Positions 1-8,739 of a stretch of 64,000 bases of DNA are shown here, piece after piece. Where the stretch lies: positions 372,001 through 436,000 of the forward strand of contig NZ_JAGFPE010000003.1 of assembly GCF_025962655.1 (NCBI RefSeq), given 5' to 3'. Under the pieces are notes generated by a model. The model did not search any database. It was not told where the DNA came from and saw only the letters and a list, made by a program, of their open reading frames with translations. Origin of the DNA: Candidatus Symbiopectobacterium sp. NZEC151 (GTDB taxonomy: Bacteria > Pseudomonadota > Gammaproteobacteria > Enterobacterales > Enterobacteriaceae). The translations under genes and the position numbers were made by a program. The first letter of the stretch is position 1, and every line of letters begins with the position of its first letter.

Positions 1-1
1 T

Positions 2-118
2 GACATTCTGATCACTGACAGTGGTAATGAAGTGTTAACGGCGGGCGTGGTGAAAGACGCCGACGACATTGAAGCGCTGATGGCTCAGGCCCGTGCCGCA
101 CGTCAGGCAGCGAGATAA
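2..118 (+). CDS. pepP: Xaa-Pro aminopeptidase PepP, C-terminal fragment (runs in from the left)
   Basis: The last 38 codons of a gene that starts outside the window, ending in TAA. The peptide includes VVKDADDIEALMAQAR, which resembles the end of enterobacterial PepP, a manganese-dependent peptidase that removes an N-terminal residue preceding proline. The stop lies 5 bp before ubiH. pepP-ubiH-ubiI is the usual order in Enterobacterales, so the three genes are probably co-transcribed. The identification rests on a short tail plus gene order; the catalytic domain is not visible here. Confidence 0.7.
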   Translation, partial: DILITDSGNEVLTAGVVKDADDIEALMAQARAARQAAR

Positions 119-123
119 TCGCC

Positions 124-1302
124 ATGACGATCCTGATAGTTGGCGGCGGCATGGCGGGAGCAACGCTGGCACTGGCCATTTCTGCCCTTTCCGGCGGCAC
201 CCTTCCCGTCGAGGTGATTGAAGCACATTCGCCGCTGGACAGCGCGCATCCCGGCTTCGACGCCCGCGCTATCGCGCTGGCGGAAGGCACCGTGCAACAG
301 CTCAAACGTATCGGTGTCTGGCAAGCCATCGCCAGCGAGGCAGAACCCATCACCTCGGTGCACGTCAGCGATCGCGGCCACGCTGGCGTGGTCAACATGC
401 AGGCCAGTGATTATCGCGCCGCCGCGTTGGGTTACGTGGTGGAGCTACATCAGGTTGGACAGACCCTGTTTCGCTTACTCCATAATGCGCCGGGCGTGAG
501 CGTGCACTGCCCGCGCAAGGTGGTACAGGTTGAACGCAGCGCCGAACAGGCCACCCTGCAACTGGATGACGGCAGCACGCTGCACGGGCAACTCTTGGTG
601 GCGGCAGACGGCTCCTCCTCCGCGCTGGCGCGGGCCTGCGGTATGCAATGGGAGACTGAGGAGTATCCGCAGTTTGCCGTTATTGCCAACATCCGCACCC
701 AGTTGCCTCACGCGGGCAAAGCCTTTGAGCGCTTTACCCCTGACGGCCCGCTGGCACTGTTGCCGATGCACGGTGGACGCAGTTCGTTGGTATGGTGCCA
801 CCCGTTATCCCATCAGACGCAGGTGGCCGCCTGGAGCGAGGCTGAATGCCGCGCCGCGCTGCAACGCGCCTTTGGCTGGCGATTGGGCGCAATCACCCAT
901 ATCGGCGAACGCCACACCTATCCGCTGCGACTGGTGACGGCGGCACGCCATATCGCACATCGCGTGGCGCTGGTGGGCAATGCGGCGCAAACGCTGCACC
1001 CAATTGCCGGACAAGGATTCAACCTCGGGCTGCGCGACGTGATGTCACTGGCAGAAACCCTGACACAGGCCGCCGCGCAGCAGGAAGACACCGGCAGCTA
1101 TCGCGTGCTGAGCCGCTACGGCCAGCGCCGAGAACCCGATCAACAGGCAACCATTGCGCTGACGGACGGTTTGGTACGCCTGTTCGCCAACAGTTTTACC
1201 TCGCTGGAAGTGGGCCGCAATCTGGGTTTGATGACCATGAATACCGTTGCGCCCGTGCGTGATACCTTTGCACGCCGTACGTTGGGTTGGGTCAGTCGTT
1301 AA
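124..1302 (+). CDS. ubiH: 2-octaprenyl-6-methoxyphenol hydroxylase UbiH
   Basis: FAD-dependent monooxygenase of aerobic ubiquinone biosynthesis, known to hydroxylate the C1 position of the ring. The 392-aa protein opens with the Rossmann motif ILIVGGGMAGATLAL (residues 3-17), has the ADGSSSALA segment near residue 160, and near residue 280 carries VGNAAQTLHPIAGQGFNLG, the second FAD-binding motif with the Asn typical of UbiH where paralogues have Asp. Length agrees with the family. It follows pepP by 5 bp and precedes its paralogue ubiI by 24 bp, as expected for one operon. Known to act in the membrane-associated Ubi complex. Confidence 0.95.
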   Translation: MTILIVGGGMAGATLALAISALSGGTLPVEVIEAHSPLDSAHPGFDARAIALAEGTVQQLKRIGVWQAIASEAEPITSVHVSDRGHAGVVNMQASDYRAAALGYVVELHQVGQTLFRLLHNAPGVSVHCPRKVVQVERSAEQATLQLDDGSTLHGQLLVAADGSSSALARACGMQWETEEYPQFAVIANIRTQLPHAGKAFERFTPDGPLALLPMHGGRSSLVWCHPLSHQTQVAAWSEAECRAALQRAFGWRLGAITHIGERHTYPLRLVTAARHIAHRVALVGNAAQTLHPIAGQGFNLGLRDVMSLAETLTQAAAQQEDTGSYRVLSRYGQRREPDQQATIALTDGLVRLFANSFTSLEVGRNLGLMTMNTVAPVRDTFARRTLGWVSR

Positions 1303-1326
1303 TGCAAGCAACAGGAAACAGGGCTT

Positions 1327-2547
1327 ATGCAATCATTTGATGTGGTTATCGCGGGCGGCGGCATGGTCGGCCTGGCATTAGCCTGCGGGCTGCAACATTC
1401 CGGGCTGCGCATTGCCGTGCTGGAACAGCGCACGCCACCGCAAGCGGCAGCGGACGGGGCTTATTCGCTGCGCGTCTCCGCCATTAACGCGGCCAGCGAA
1501 TGCCTGCTGCGTCATCTTGATGTCTGGCAAGACATCGAAGCACAGCGCTCCAGCCCCTATAACGCCATGTACGTGTGGGACAAAGACAGCTTTGGCAACA
1601 TCCATTTCGAGGGCGAGGCCTACGGCTTTTCCCGCCTCGGCCACATTATCGAAAACGATGTCATTCAGCGCGCCCTGTGGCAGCGAGCCGAGAAAGCAAA
1701 AGACATTACGCTGATAGCACCGGCGGTGTTACAGCAGGTGGCCTGGGGCGAGAACGAGGCGTTTATCACGCTGGACGATGGCACCATGCTCACGACGCGC
1801 TTGGTGGTCGGCGCAGACGGTGCACACTCCTGGCTACGTCAGCAGGCCGATATTCCGCTGACGTTCTGGGATTACGGCCATCACGCACTGGTGGCAACGG
1901 TTCGCACCGAACGTCCGCACGACGGCGTGGCGCGCCAGGTGTTCCACGGCGATGGTATTTTAGCGTTTCTGCCGTTGGCGGAGGCAAACCTGTGCTCGAT
2001 TGTCTGGTCGCTGCCACCGTTGCAGGCCGACGCTATGCTGGCGCTGCCCGATGACGCGTTTAACCAGCAGTTGGCGATCGCCTTTGATACGCATCTTGGG
2101 CTATGCACCACGGTCAGCGCGCGACAAACACACCCGTTAACCGGGCGCTATGCGCGTAGCTTTGCCGCGCACCGACTGGCGCTGGTGGGCGATGCCGCGC
2201 ATACCATCCACCCGCTGGCCGGACAGGGCGTCAACCTCGGGTTTATGGATGTCGCTACGCTGATTGCCGAAATTAAACGCTTACAAGGGCAAGGCAAGGA
2301 TTTCGGGCAACACCTCTACCTGCGACGCTACGAACGCCAGCGCAAGCACAGTGCCGCGCTGATGCTGGCCAGCATGCAAGGGTTCAGGGAGCTGTTTAAC
2401 GGGGAGAACCCGGCGAAAAAACTGCTGCGTGATATTGGTCTGACGCTGGCGAACCGCCTGCCGGGGGTGAAACCGGTGCTGGTGCGTCAGGCGATGGGAT
2501 TAAATGACCTGCCGGAATGGCTGGCGCAAACCACTACGCCGCAGTGA
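1327..2547 (+). CDS. ubiI: 2-octaprenylphenol hydroxylase UbiI (VisC)
   Basis: Second FAD monooxygenase of the ubiquinone pathway, known to hydroxylate the C5 position. The 406-aa protein begins with VVIAGGGMVGLALACGL (FAD Rossmann motif), has GADGAHSWLR near residue 160 and GDAAHTIHPLAGQGVNLGF near residue 290. It is a paralogue of UbiH immediately upstream and the last gene of the pepP-ubiH-ubiI group. The next gene (yqhA-like) faces it, with a perfect hairpin between them. No anomaly seen. Confidence 0.95.
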   Translation: MQSFDVVIAGGGMVGLALACGLQHSGLRIAVLEQRTPPQAAADGAYSLRVSAINAASECLLRHLDVWQDIEAQRSSPYNAMYVWDKDSFGNIHFEGEAYGFSRLGHIIENDVIQRALWQRAEKAKDITLIAPAVLQQVAWGENEAFITLDDGTMLTTRLVVGADGAHSWLRQQADIPLTFWDYGHHALVATVRTERPHDGVARQVFHGDGILAFLPLAEANLCSIVWSLPPLQADAMLALPDDAFNQQLAIAFDTHLGLCTTVSARQTHPLTGRYARSFAAHRLALVGDAAHTIHPLAGQGVNLGFMDVATLIAEIKRLQGQGKDFGQHLYLRRYERQRKHSAALMLASMQGFRELFNGENPAKKLLRDIGLTLANRLPGVKPVLVRQAMGLNDLPEWLAQTTTPQ

Positions 2548-2689
2548 ATGGAACAGTGAGGTTGCTGGCAACGCCTTTTCGGCAAGTCCGTGTTACCCGG
2601 CGAATCGTGACGAGGGGCACTCCGGCGGCTTACGCCGCTACGACCCCATCGCCGCACTTCACCTAACAACGAACGTTGTCAGCAGTCTG

Positions 2690-2714
2690 ACGGTACGCCA
2701 GAGTGGCGTACCGT
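2690..2714. terminator. Hairpin between convergent ubiI and yqhA (possible terminator)
   Basis: A perfect inverted repeat ACGGTACGCC / GGCGTACCGT with a 5-nt loop lies between the facing 3' ends. On the + strand it is followed by a pyrimidine-rich stretch ending TTCTTTT rather than a clean T run, so it is a plausible but not classical terminator. Confidence 0.45.
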
Positions 2715-2719
2715 TAACC

Positions 2720-3217
2720 TCACTTCTTTTCGTGGCGCGTTGCTTTATCCAGATAGCCCATCAGAAACGCCGACAGCACAAACGTCAGGTGAATAATCAC
2801 ATACCACATCAGTTTGTTATCCGGCGTGTTGCGCGCATCCATAAACACGCGCAGCAGATGGATGGAAGAGATGGCGACGATCGATGCCGCAACCTTGTTT
2901 TTGAGTGAGCCGGAATCCATCTTGCCAAGCCAGCTCAGCTTCTCCCGATCCTCATCAATGTTCAGCGTCGAGACAAAGTTCTCATAGCCAGACAGCATCA
3001 CCATCACCAACAGGCCGCCCACCAGCGTCATATCAATCAGCGACAGCAGTACCAGGATCAGATCGGCCTCTGCCAACGCAAAGACGTTTGGCAAAATGTG
3101 AAACACTTCCTGGAAAAATTTGAGCATCAGCGCCAGCAACCCGAGCGACAGTCCCAGATAGATCGGGGCCAGCAACCAACGCGATGTGTACATCAGGTTT
3201 TCAATAAAACGTTCCAT
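2720..3217 (-). CDS. yqhA: YqhA-type membrane protein (UPF0114)
   Basis: Predicted inner-membrane protein of 165 aa, close to the 164 aa of E. coli YqhA. Hydrophobic segments lie at about residues 15-35, 52-78, 105-125 and 134-156. The start at 3217 gives [14 protein letters not shown], the family's conserved N-terminus, with AAGAAGA upstream; a longer frame would add 21 residues that do not look like the family. The function of UPF0114 proteins is not established. It stands alone between ubiI and the dehydratase. Confidence 0.85.
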   Translation of the reverse strand: MERFIENLMYTSRWLLAPIYLGLSLGLLALMLKFFQEVFHILPNVFALAEADLILVLLSLIDMTLVGGLLVMVMLSGYENFVSTLNIDEDREKLSWLGKMDSGSLKNKVAASIVAISSIHLLRVFMDARNTPDNKLMWYVIIHLTFVLSAFLMGYLDKATRHEKK

Positions 3218-3283
3218 AGTTCTTCTTTTTGCAGGTGAATAACCACCGTCGCGTAATGGGCACGCGACGGCAAAACGCACAGT

Positions 3284-4465
3284 TTACTGATCGACCACCG
3301 AACCATCTACATGAAGACGCGTTTTCAGCGGACGGCGACGGTAGGGATATTTTTCTGCCACGTCATCCGCCAGTTCGATGCCAATGCCCGGCGCCGTGGG
3401 GATCTCCATAAAACCGTCAACGCACTTGAAGGTGCTCTTGACCACATCGCGCTTCAATACGCCATTTTCCACGCCGGTGGCACCAAATTTCTCCGACAGT
3501 GCCGGTTGGTCGTCGCCGGGATATTCCAGCAGGGCAAAGTTGGGGATGCTTACCGCAATTTGCAAGCAGGCGGCGGTAGAAACCGGGCTGAGCGGATTAT
3601 GCGGCACCACCATCAGGTCGTGCGCTTCGGCCAGCGCCGCGATTTTCTTGGCACCGGTAATGCCTCCGCACATGCACACATCAGGCCGCACATAGGAAAC
3701 CGCATTGCGTTTGATCAGCATGGCAAACTCTTGCAGGTTGTTCAGACGCTCGCCGGTAGCAATCGGCACGTTGATTTTGTCTGCAACCTGCGCCATCGAA
3801 TCAAAGTTATCGGCACCAATCGGATCTTCAATAAAGTAAGGCAGATAGGGCGCGATGCCCTGTGCAAATACAATTGCATCGTGCGGTTTCAGTCGGCGAT
3901 GCACTTCAATACAGAGATCGACGTCATTCCCCACCGCTTCGCGATAAGCGCCAATGCGCTCAATGGCTTCGCCGATCTCTTTCGCATGGGTGATGAAATA
4001 GGGATCGCCGCGCGACTCATCCAGAAATGGCGTCAGGTGCCCAATCGCGGTAAATCCCTGTGCCTTCATCTTTTTCAGGTTGGCGATGGTCTCTTCCGTG
4101 GTTTTGCCCCCGGCATGGGCATAAACCCGCGCCTTGTCGCGGCAGCGACCGCCCAGCAAGTTGTAAACCGGGGTGTCGTAGAATTTGCCCGCAATATCCC
4201 ACAGTGCGATGTCGATGGCGCTGATCGCCCCCATGATGGCCGCACCGCGAAAATGCCAGCAGCGGTACATATACTGCCAGTGATGCTCAATACGCAGCGG
4301 ATCTTGTCCGATCAGGTAGGTTTTCAGCGCTTCCACCGCCCCCATGGAGGCATCCAGAAACCCCCAGGTGCCTGACTCGCCGATCCCGACCAGACCTTCG
4401 TCGGTGTGAATCTCTACAAACAGGTAGCGATTCGCCAGGATGGTTTTGACATCCGTAATTTTCAC
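3284..4465 (-). CDS. Enolase-superfamily sugar-acid dehydratase (galactonate/mannonate dehydratase group)
   Basis: A 393-aa enzyme of the mandelate racemase/muconate lactonizing group, which abstract a proton alpha to a carboxylate using Mg2+. The N-terminal capping domain (residues 1-125, with ISAIDIALWDIAGK) and C-terminal barrel are both present. Metal ligands can be read at CIEVHRRL, FIEDP and GER, and the barrel histidine in VPHNPLSP. The first ligand is Glu where DgoD and ManD relatives have Asp. The start is GTG with GGAG 9 nt upstream; a nearby ATG is out of frame. It is divergent from rhaT, so a link to rhamnose or another sugar acid is possible but the substrate cannot be read from sequence. 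Confidence 0.8.
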   Translation of the reverse strand: MKITDVKTILANRYLFVEIHTDEGLVGIGESGTWGFLDASMGAVEALKTYLIGQDPLRIEHHWQYMYRCWHFRGAAIMGAISAIDIALWDIAGKFYDTPVYNLLGGRCRDKARVYAHAGGKTTEETIANLKKMKAQGFTAIGHLTPFLDESRGDPYFITHAKEIGEAIERIGAYREAVGNDVDLCIEVHRRLKPHDAIVFAQGIAPYLPYFIEDPIGADNFDSMAQVADKINVPIATGERLNNLQEFAMLIKRNAVSYVRPDVCMCGGITGAKKIAALAEAHDLMVVPHNPLSPVSTAACLQIAVSIPNFALLEYPGDDQPALSEKFGATGVENGVLKRDVVKSTFKCVDGFMEIPTAPGIGIELADDVAEKYPYRRRPLKTRLHVDGSVVDQ

Positions 4466-4595
4466 GTTGCATTACTCCACTTTCAGCCCGATGGGGACCC
4501 CAAACCCTTAGCATAACCCGAGCGTGCCGTGCTTCGTCAATGCTTAAACACCCTTTCACTTGAAACGCTATTTCATTCTTTCCTTTGGTTATTTT

Positions 4596-4666
4596 TGTGA
4601 CGCCAGTGGCATTCACCTTTCGCATCTTGCCGTGTGACCTGCTGGTGGTGGCATGGAGCGGAAGGT
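4596..4666 (+). promoter_or_regulatory. rhaT control region: CRP half-site and RhaS-type inverted repeat
   Basis: Two 17-bp half-sites in inverted orientation, ACCTTTCGCATCTTGCC (4615-4631) and GGCATGGAGCGGAAGGT (4650-4666), match each other at 13 of 17 positions once one is reverse-complemented, with an 18-bp spacer. This resembles the RhaS operators known in E. coli. A TGTGA at 4596-4600 sits 19 bp before the first half-site, exactly as the CRP site does before rhaB. The 303-bp gap before rhaT holds no other recognised element. Confidence 0.65.
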
Positions 4667-4768
4667 CGCCCGCTCGTTCACTTTTTACACTTGCCCTATC
4701 GAACCATCCCCCGCGATGCGTTGATACACGTACTCCTACTCTGATTAGAATGAAAACAAGAGGGTTCT

Positions 4769-5803
4769 ATGAATAGCGCAATTCTCCTCGGGCTTTTCTG
4801 GCACTTTGTCGGTGCTGCCAGCGCGGCCTGCTTCTATGCCCCGTTCAAAAAGGTCCGTCACTGGTCATGGGAAACCATGTGGTCATTGGGCGGTTTCTTC
4901 TCCTGGATTATTTTGCCCTGGAGCATCAGTGCCCTGCTGCTGCCCGATTTCTGGGGCTATTTCGGCTCATTCAGTTTTTCTACCTTGCTGCCAGTGTTTT
5001 TGTTCGGTGCCATGTGGGGCATCGGCAATATCAACTACGGGTTGACTATGCGCTACCTCGGCATGTCGCTCGGTATCGGTATCGCCATCGGTATTACTCT
5101 GATAATCGGCACCCTGATGACCCCGCTGTTGCAAGGCAAATTTATGCAACTGTTTGGCACCACCGGCGGGCAGTTAAGCCTGGTCGGCGTAGGCGTGGCG
5201 CTGATTGGCGTGGGCGTGGTGAGCTACGCCGGTTTACTGAAAGAGCGTGCGCTTGGCATTCGTGCTCAAGAGTTCAATCTCAAGAAGGGATTGATACTGG
5301 CCGTAATGTGCGGGATTTTTTCCGCAGGTATGTCATTCGCCATGGATGCGGCCAAGCCGATGCATCAGGCAGCAGAGGCGCTGGGTCTTAACCCACTCTA
5401 CGTGGCACTGCCAAGCTACGTGGTGATTATGGGCGGCGGTGCCATCGTCAACCTGGGTTTCTGTTTCCTGCGTTTAGCCATGAGCCCCACCATCTCGATT
5501 AAAGCCGATCTGTCACAGGCCAAAACGCTGCTTATTACCAATGCGCTGTTTTCCATTCTCGGCGGGGTGATGTGGTATTTGCAGTTCTTCTTCTACGCCT
5601 GGGGCCACGCCAATATTCCGGCCGATTACACCTACCTCAGTTGGATGCTGCACATGAGCTTCTACGTGCTGTGCGGCGGCATTGTCGGGCTGTTACTGAA
5701 AGAGTGGAACAACGTAGGGAAAAAACCGGTCAGCGTGCTGGTGCTGGGCGGGCTGATCATTATTCTCGCAGCCAATATCGTGGGGATGGGCATGGCATCC
5801 TGA
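4769..5803 (+). CDS. rhaT: L-rhamnose/proton symporter RhaT
   Basis: Inner-membrane L-rhamnose:H+ symporter, 344 aa as in E. coli. About ten hydrophobic helices are visible. Family segments recognised by eye include [15 protein letters not shown] near the N-terminus, [20 protein letters not shown] near residue 77, the long stretch [20 protein letters not shown] near residue 178, and [16 protein letters not shown] near residue 290. It is preceded by a RhaS-type inverted repeat and feeds the rhaBADM pathway encoded 4 kb downstream. The start follows AAGAGGG at good spacing. Confidence 0.97.
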   Translation: MNSAILLGLFWHFVGAASAACFYAPFKKVRHWSWETMWSLGGFFSWIILPWSISALLLPDFWGYFGSFSFSTLLPVFLFGAMWGIGNINYGLTMRYLGMSLGIGIAIGITLIIGTLMTPLLQGKFMQLFGTTGGQLSLVGVGVALIGVGVVSYAGLLKERALGIRAQEFNLKKGLILAVMCGIFSAGMSFAMDAAKPMHQAAEALGLNPLYVALPSYVVIMGGGAIVNLGFCFLRLAMSPTISIKADLSQAKTLLITNALFSILGGVMWYLQFFFYAWGHANIPADYTYLSWMLHMSFYVLCGGIVGLLLKEWNNVGKKPVSVLVLGGLIIILAANIVGMGMAS

Positions 5804-5810
5804 TACTATG

Positions 5811-5851
5811 ACATGCCGCTCTCGGAGGCAGACACCGCCGGAGCGGCGTGT
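5811..5851 (+). terminator. Hairpin after rhaT
   Basis: ACATGCCGCTC and GAGCGGCGTGT form an 11-bp stem with one G:U pair around a 19-nt loop, 8 bp after the rhaT stop. No T run follows, so it is a candidate terminator or 3'-end stabiliser only. Confidence 0.4.
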
Positions 5852-6148
5852 AACACCCTACCAACATTGCACCATCCGTCGTAAAAGTCGCAACAATATT
5901 CAGCCATAACAACAAGATAATGTCACATGGTCAATAATGCTTACATAATCAAACATTATGCAACATCGGTGTTTTACCTATAAAACAATGAGTTATGAAA
6001 ATCCCGCCTTTATTTCACGTTAGAAAATAAATCCCTTCAGGCGTATTATCCTCTCAAATCATTTAGTTACAGCGCTATTGTCTATGGCAATTGGCGCTAT
6101 TTTCAGAAATAAACTGCGGTAAAAATCGTTATTCAAGGAGAAAGAGAA
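5852..6148. other. AT-rich leader region before the yagU-like gene
   Basis: No gene is seen here. A short inverted repeat CATAAT-N5-ATTATG lies at 5944-5960, and the region becomes strongly AT-rich towards the downstream gene, which has a good ribosome-binding site (AAGGAGAAAGAGAA). It presumably holds the promoter of the yagU-like gene, but no -35/-10 pair could be chosen with confidence. Confidence 0.4.
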
Positions 6149-6679
6149 ATGCAACTACGCACCACAAGGGATAAAATTCTGGTGGCATTGCTAGTGGGGA
6201 TTATTGCCGGTGTGGTCTGTGCGCTGGCTAAATTTGGCTGGGAGATTCCCTTCCCGCCGCGTACGCCCCTGCGTGACCTGACCAACCCACCGCAGCAACT
6301 GTTGCAGCAAATGGGCATGTCTTTCGATATGTCGCATCTGAGCTACCTGTACAACGGCAACCCTCGTCCGATCATGAGCTTTATCATGCACTTCGGCTTT
6401 TCTATCACGTTCGCGGTGATCTATTGCGTGGTGGCGGAAGTGTGGCCAAAGATCAAACTGTGGCAAGGTGCGCTGTATGGCCTGGTGCTGCACGTGGTGT
6501 TCCACGTGTTCCTGCTGCCGCTGATGGGCACCGTACCGGCACCGTGGGATCAGCCGTTCGCTGAACACTTCTCCGAAATTTTCGGCCACATGTTCTGCTT
6601 CTGGCTGGTGGAAATTGTGCGCCGCGATCTGCGTAACCGTATTACCCACGCACCGGATGTGGACGAGGCTGCGCGCTGA
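6149..6679 (+). CDS. YagU family inner-membrane protein (DUF1440)
   Basis: A 176-aa membrane protein with hydrophobic segments at about residues 10-28, 75-97, 108-128 and 145-160. The segments GIIAGVVCALAKFGWEIPFPPR, YCVVAEVWPKIKLWQG and FGHMFCFWLVEIVRRDLRNR match the YagU family by eye. E. coli YagU (204 aa) has been linked to acid resistance; this protein is shorter in the first loop. It is flanked by rhaT and the convergent rhaR. Nothing in the sequence ties it to rhamnose except position, so it may simply be embedded in the locus. Confidence 0.8.
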   Translation: MQLRTTRDKILVALLVGIIAGVVCALAKFGWEIPFPPRTPLRDLTNPPQQLLQQMGMSFDMSHLSYLYNGNPRPIMSFIMHFGFSITFAVIYCVVAEVWPKIKLWQGALYGLVLHVVFHVFLLPLMGTVPAPWDQPFAEHFSEIFGHMFCFWLVEIVRRDLRNRITHAPDVDEAAR

Positions 6680-6689
6680 GTTTAGCCGT

Positions 6690-7532
6690 TCATCCTGCCA
6701 GAAAACGCTGGCGATAGGCGCTGGGTGATATGCCCTGCGCCTGATGGAACACCACCGAGAAGTAGTTACTGTCGTCAAAACCGCACTGCGCTGCCACTTC
6801 ACCAATGGTCTGCCTGTCATAACGCAACAGCTCCATCGCCTTGCACAACCGCAGTTGGCGCAGGTATTGGGCCACGCTCATCCCGGTTTCCTGCTTAAAG
6901 CGCGCACCCAATCCGCGCACGCTAAAGTCATGCTGCTGGCAAAACGCATCAAAACGGAATGGGCTACCGATACTGGCCCTTAGCGCCAGCATCAACAAAT
7001 CCAACTGGTGCGCATCGGCCAGTTGTGGGCTATCGGGTAAATGGCGGTAACGCAGCGCCAACAGCGCAATCTGCAACAGCAGCACTTCGCTAAGCTGCGA
7101 CGACAGCGTGTCCGACTTCATGCACTCCTGCGCCAAATCATCCACCTTGTCGCGCAGCGTATCCATGCCCGCCGACCCCAGGCACCAATAGCGCTGAGAT
7201 TGCGGCACGTCAGCCCCCGGCAGCAGGTTATGCCAGTCTGCGGGCAGCGTCAGCCGATCGCGAACAAACAGGATATTGTCCAGTTCCAGATCGTTTACCG
7301 ACTCATAGCTGTGGCGATCGTTGGCGCTGACGTAGAACAGATCGCCGCGCGTAATGCGGTAGGGCACGTCGTTCCACAGGTGCAGACCGTTGCCGCGCCA
7401 CACGATGACTAACTCTTCGAAATCATGATGATGCAGGGGAAAATCAGGCTGAGGGTGACGCTCTGCCACCCGTACCGCCTGTTTATCGGTAAGGAAATAG
7501 TCTTCCGTTTGCAGCTTTAAACCGCGCGTCAT
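6690..7532 (-). CDS. rhaR: Rhamnose operon activator RhaR (AraC/XylS family)
   Basis: L-rhamnose-responsive activator, known in E. coli to switch on rhaSR. The 280-aa protein has an N-terminal cupin sensor (HHHDFEELVIVWRGNG, then YRITRGDLFYVSANDRHSYE) and a C-terminal AraC DNA-binding domain ending FDDSNYFSVVFHQAQGISPSAYR. The start chosen is ATG at 7532, with AGGTGA 8 nt upstream and MTRGLKL aligning with the E. coli start; an upstream in-frame GTG would add four residues. It lies 33 bp downstream of rhaS in the same direction, forming rhaSR. Confidence 0.95.
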   Translation of the reverse strand: MTRGLKLQTEDYFLTDKQAVRVAERHPQPDFPLHHHDFEELVIVWRGNGLHLWNDVPYRITRGDLFYVSANDRHSYESVNDLELDNILFVRDRLTLPADWHNLLPGADVPQSQRYWCLGSAGMDTLRDKVDDLAQECMKSDTLSSQLSEVLLLQIALLALRYRHLPDSPQLADAHQLDLLMLALRASIGSPFRFDAFCQQHDFSVRGLGARFKQETGMSVAQYLRQLRLCKAMELLRYDRQTIGEVAAQCGFDDSNYFSVVFHQAQGISPSAYRQRFLAG

Positions 7533-7565
7533 GGTCACACTCACCTCACCTACACGGGCGTTGTG

Positions 7566-8405
7566 TTATTCCGCAGCACTCCCCGTATGCTGACGTACGG
7601 ATTTGGGTGCAACAGAGAACGCCTTGCGAAACTGCGTGGAAAAGTGATTACTGTCGCTGAAACCGCACGCGTGCGCAATGGTCGTAATCGATTCATCGCT
7701 TTGCTGCAAGCGACGGCGCGCTTCCAGCAAGCGTAAGCGATTGAGATAGCGCTGTGGTGTCATGCCGGTATTCTGCTTCAACTGGCGGTGCAGGGTACGC
7801 AATGGCAGCGCAAAGCGATCGGACAATTCCCCCCAGTTTACCTCTTCACAGTAATTGTTTTGCAACCAGCCGAGCAGCGCCTGTACCCCGTGCCGATCGC
7901 CATCCAAACTCTGGGTCTGGAAACATTTTTGCCGTAGCAGCACCAGAATTTGCAGAAATACGCTTTCGCTGGCGGCAATATCTTCCGGCGTGTCGCGCTG
8001 GGCCAACAGCGACAGGCGTTCCAGCAGCCCTTTCAACTGCTGCATGGTCGGCGCATTGACCTGCCACTGCCCTTGCCACTCACCGTTGGGCCCGTAGGGC
8101 AGGAAGGAGGCGATATCAGACAGAAAACGAAAGCCGCGCGGCGAACGATAGAGCACATTGGTCAGGAACAGGCCATCAACGTCTTCGAACAGGTGGCGAT
8201 CGTTATCGCGAATAAAGAACACCGCACCGCTGCATAACGCAAACGGCTGGTCGTTGAAAACATGCACGCCCGCCCCCTGCTCCACCAGCACAATTTCCCA
8301 AAAATCATGATAATGCTCAGGAAATGCCTGTTGCGGCGCACGCGGCTCCACGGCAACGGTCACCGAGCGAGAAACGAAAAACTCATCACCTTGTAGCAAC
8401 GTCAT
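7566..8405 (-). CDS. rhaS: Rhamnose catabolism activator RhaS (AraC/XylS family)
   Basis: L-rhamnose-dependent activator of rhaBAD and rhaT. 279 aa against 278 in E. coli. The cupin half has FPEHYHDFWEIVLVEQGAG and FFIRDNDRHLFED; the DNA-binding half contains LSLRTLHRQ-like and RYLNRLRLLEARR segments and GFSDSNHFSTQFR. The start at 8405 follows AGGGGG and gives MTLLQGDEFF, which aligns with the E. coli start; the longer frame's 21 extra residues look non-coding. It is divergent from rhaB, sharing the intergenic control region. Confidence 0.95.
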   Translation of the reverse strand: MTLLQGDEFFVSRSVTVAVEPRAPQQAFPEHYHDFWEIVLVEQGAGVHVFNDQPFALCSGAVFFIRDNDRHLFEDVDGLFLTNVLYRSPRGFRFLSDIASFLPYGPNGEWQGQWQVNAPTMQQLKGLLERLSLLAQRDTPEDIAASESVFLQILVLLRQKCFQTQSLDGDRHGVQALLGWLQNNYCEEVNWGELSDRFALPLRTLHRQLKQNTGMTPQRYLNRLRLLEARRRLQQSDESITTIAHACGFSDSNHFSTQFRKAFSVAPKSVRQHTGSAAE

Positions 8406-8612
8406 TTCAAGCCCCCTGTTTTTCTGCTTTGCAACAATGCAAACATCGATAGAAAACAGCCTACCCACCCTGATGAGATTTCACCTTCAAATCCCGACGT
8501 TTCGCTTTCAGGGTGACGTCATTTTTCAAAGATTTCACCGCCAATTCACGGAAGTGTGGCTAGGATCACAGGAGCAAAAGACACGGCATAACACCTACTG
8601 ATATCAACGAAA

Positions 8613-8628
8613 TGTGACGCCTTTCACG
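8613..8628 (+). promoter_or_regulatory. CRP site of the rhaS-rhaB intergenic region
   Basis: TGTGACGCCTTTCACG matches the CRP consensus TGTGA-N6-TCACA at nine of ten positions. It lies just upstream of the RhaS-type half-sites, the arrangement known for catabolite-controlled rhaBAD. This gives glucose repression of rhamnose use. Confidence 0.7.
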
Positions 8629-8631
8629 GCC

Positions 8632-8682
8632 AGCTTTGCCATTTTGCCAACCTGCTCTGTCCCATGGCATTCACTGGAAGGC
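8632..8682 (+). promoter_or_regulatory. RhaS-type inverted repeat before rhaBADM
   Basis: Half-sites AGCTTTGCCATTTTGCC (8632-8648) and GGCATTCACTGGAAGGC (8666-8682) are inverted with a 17-bp spacer. They match the pair before rhaT closely, including the shared TTGCC and GGAAGG ends. The site ends about 57 bp before the rhaB start. Recognition is by comparison with the E. coli RhaS operator. Confidence 0.65.
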
Positions 8683-8739
8683 GACGCGCTTACCGGCTCT
8701 TTACACTGCGCAACATGAATCAGTGAAAGAGGAACGGCA

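Noticed and set aside
3311-4375. Open frame of 354 codons on the + strand
   Set aside because: It is antisense to the enolase-superfamily dehydratase, whose motifs, length and start are convincing. The + frame has a His/Arg-rich composition without domains, the usual shadow of a GC-rich gene.
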